Both the position numbers and the translations under genes were made by a program. Shown here one piece after another: positions 5,233-5,729 of a stretch of DNA of 5,729 nt (position 1 is the stretch's first letter; the number at the start of each line of letters is the position of its first letter). Origin of the DNA: Rhodocyclaceae bacterium (GTDB lineage: Bacteria; Pseudomonadota; Gammaproteobacteria; Burkholderiales; Rhodocyclaceae). The stretch is taken from assembly GCA_030682595.1 (NCBI GenBank), contig JAUXNZ010000332.1, forward strand, positions 1-5,729. The letters run 5' to 3'. The notes beneath the pieces were generated by a model, which saw only the letters and a list, made by a program, of their open reading frames with translations, made no database searches and was not told where the DNA came from.

Positions 5233-5729
5233 ATGGGCTACCGACTCTCGAAAATTTACACCCGCACCGGCGACGCCGGCAGCACCGGCCTGGGCGATGG
5301 CTCGCGCGTCGGCAAGGATGCGCCGCGCGTTGCCGCGCTCGGCGATGTCGATGAGCTGAACGCGGTCATTGGTGTGCTGCTCTGTGAAGCAATGCCAGCG
5401 GAGGTGCAGCAGCTGCTCACCGGTGTGCAGCACGACCTGTTCGACCTGGGCGGCGAACTGTCGGTGCCCGGCGGCGTCTTTCTCAAGGCCACCCAGCCGG
5501 GACGGCTGGAAACGGCCATCGACCGCTTCAATGCCGAGCTGGCACCCCTGAAGGAATTCATCCTGCCCGCCGGCACGCGTGCCGCCGCGCTGGCGCACCA
5601 GGCCCGCACGGTCTGCCGGCGCGCCGAACGCGCCGTGGTCCTGCTGGCGCAAACCGAACCCGTGCCGGAAGCTTCCCGTCAATACCTGAACCGGCTGTCC
5701 GACCTGCTGTTCGTGCTGGCGCGCTGGCT
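5233..5729 (+). CDS. PduO-type cob(I)alamin adenosyltransferase (3' end outside window)
   Basis: The enzyme transfers the adenosyl group of ATP to cob(I)alamin, making adenosylcobalamin in the cytoplasm. The first 165 codons are present; family members have about 185-190, so only the C-terminal tip is missing. The ATP-binding N-terminus reads IYTRTGDAGSTGLGDGSRVG at 8-27, followed by RVAALGDVDELNAVIG at 32-47. The second signature, FILPAGTRAAALAHQARTVC, spans 109-128, with RRAERAV at 129-135 and YLNRLSDLLFVLAR at 151-164. The ATG at 5233 gives the expected N-terminus, though no clear Shine-Dalgarno sequence precedes it. It follows the regulator gene by 30 nt on the same strand without a visible terminator, so co-transcription is possible. 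A functional tie to the two-component system is not evident. Confidence 0.93.
   Translation, partial: MGYRLSKIYTRTGDAGSTGLGDGSRVGKDAPRVAALGDVDELNAVIGVLLCEAMPAEVQQLLTGVQHDLFDLGGELSVPGGVFLKATQPGRLETAIDRFNAELAPLKEFILPAGTRAAALAHQARTVCRRAERAVVLLAQTEPVPEASRQYLNRLSDLLFVLARW

Overview
The window is GC-rich DNA with dense, short-spaced genes. The protein families and sequence style suggest a betaproteobacterium, perhaps of the Rhodocyclales/Azoarcus type. That placement is inference from family resemblance; there is no rRNA or other marker here.

Layout. Positions 1-261 are non-coding and structured. They hold a two-dyad operator-like sequence at the left edge, one copy of a 23-bp direct repeat, and several GC-rich hairpins. 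On the minus strand follow a methyl-accepting chemotaxis protein (262-1884) and, upstream of it, a secreted rhodanese-fold protein (1961-2428). A strong intrinsic terminator separates the two. Positions 2429-2813 form a divergent intergenic region with a sigma70-type promoter for the rhodanese gene, two short palindromes and a second copy of the operator-like sequence. On the plus strand lies a two-component pair. The sensor kinase (2814-4571) has a PhnD-like periplasmic domain of the TtrS (tetrathionate/thiosulfate sensor) type. The FixJ/NarL-type response regulator (4561-5202) overlaps it by 11 nt. The second copy of the 23-bp repeat sits directly behind the regulator stop codon. It is followed by the start of a PduO-type cobalamin adenosyltransferase gene (5233 to the window end, truncated).

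How it may work together (inference). The kinase would sense a small, possibly sulfur-containing solute in the periplasm and phosphorylate the FixJ-like regulator. Two sequences (2-45 and 2579-2622) match at 32 of 44 positions without gaps. Both contain alternating half-sites of the form CTAMGYA, the architecture expected for a FixJ/NarL-family operator. One lies upstream of the rhodanese gene and between it and the kinase; the other lies at the window edge, probably serving a gene outside. The rhodanese-fold protein has no cysteine at all, and both positions of the family's CXXXXCW-like motif are glycine. It therefore cannot be a sulfurtransferase and may be a binding or accessory protein. 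The chemoreceptor behind it could link the same signal to motility. No terminal reductase or oxidoreductase is visible in the window, so the regulon's purpose must be sought outside it.
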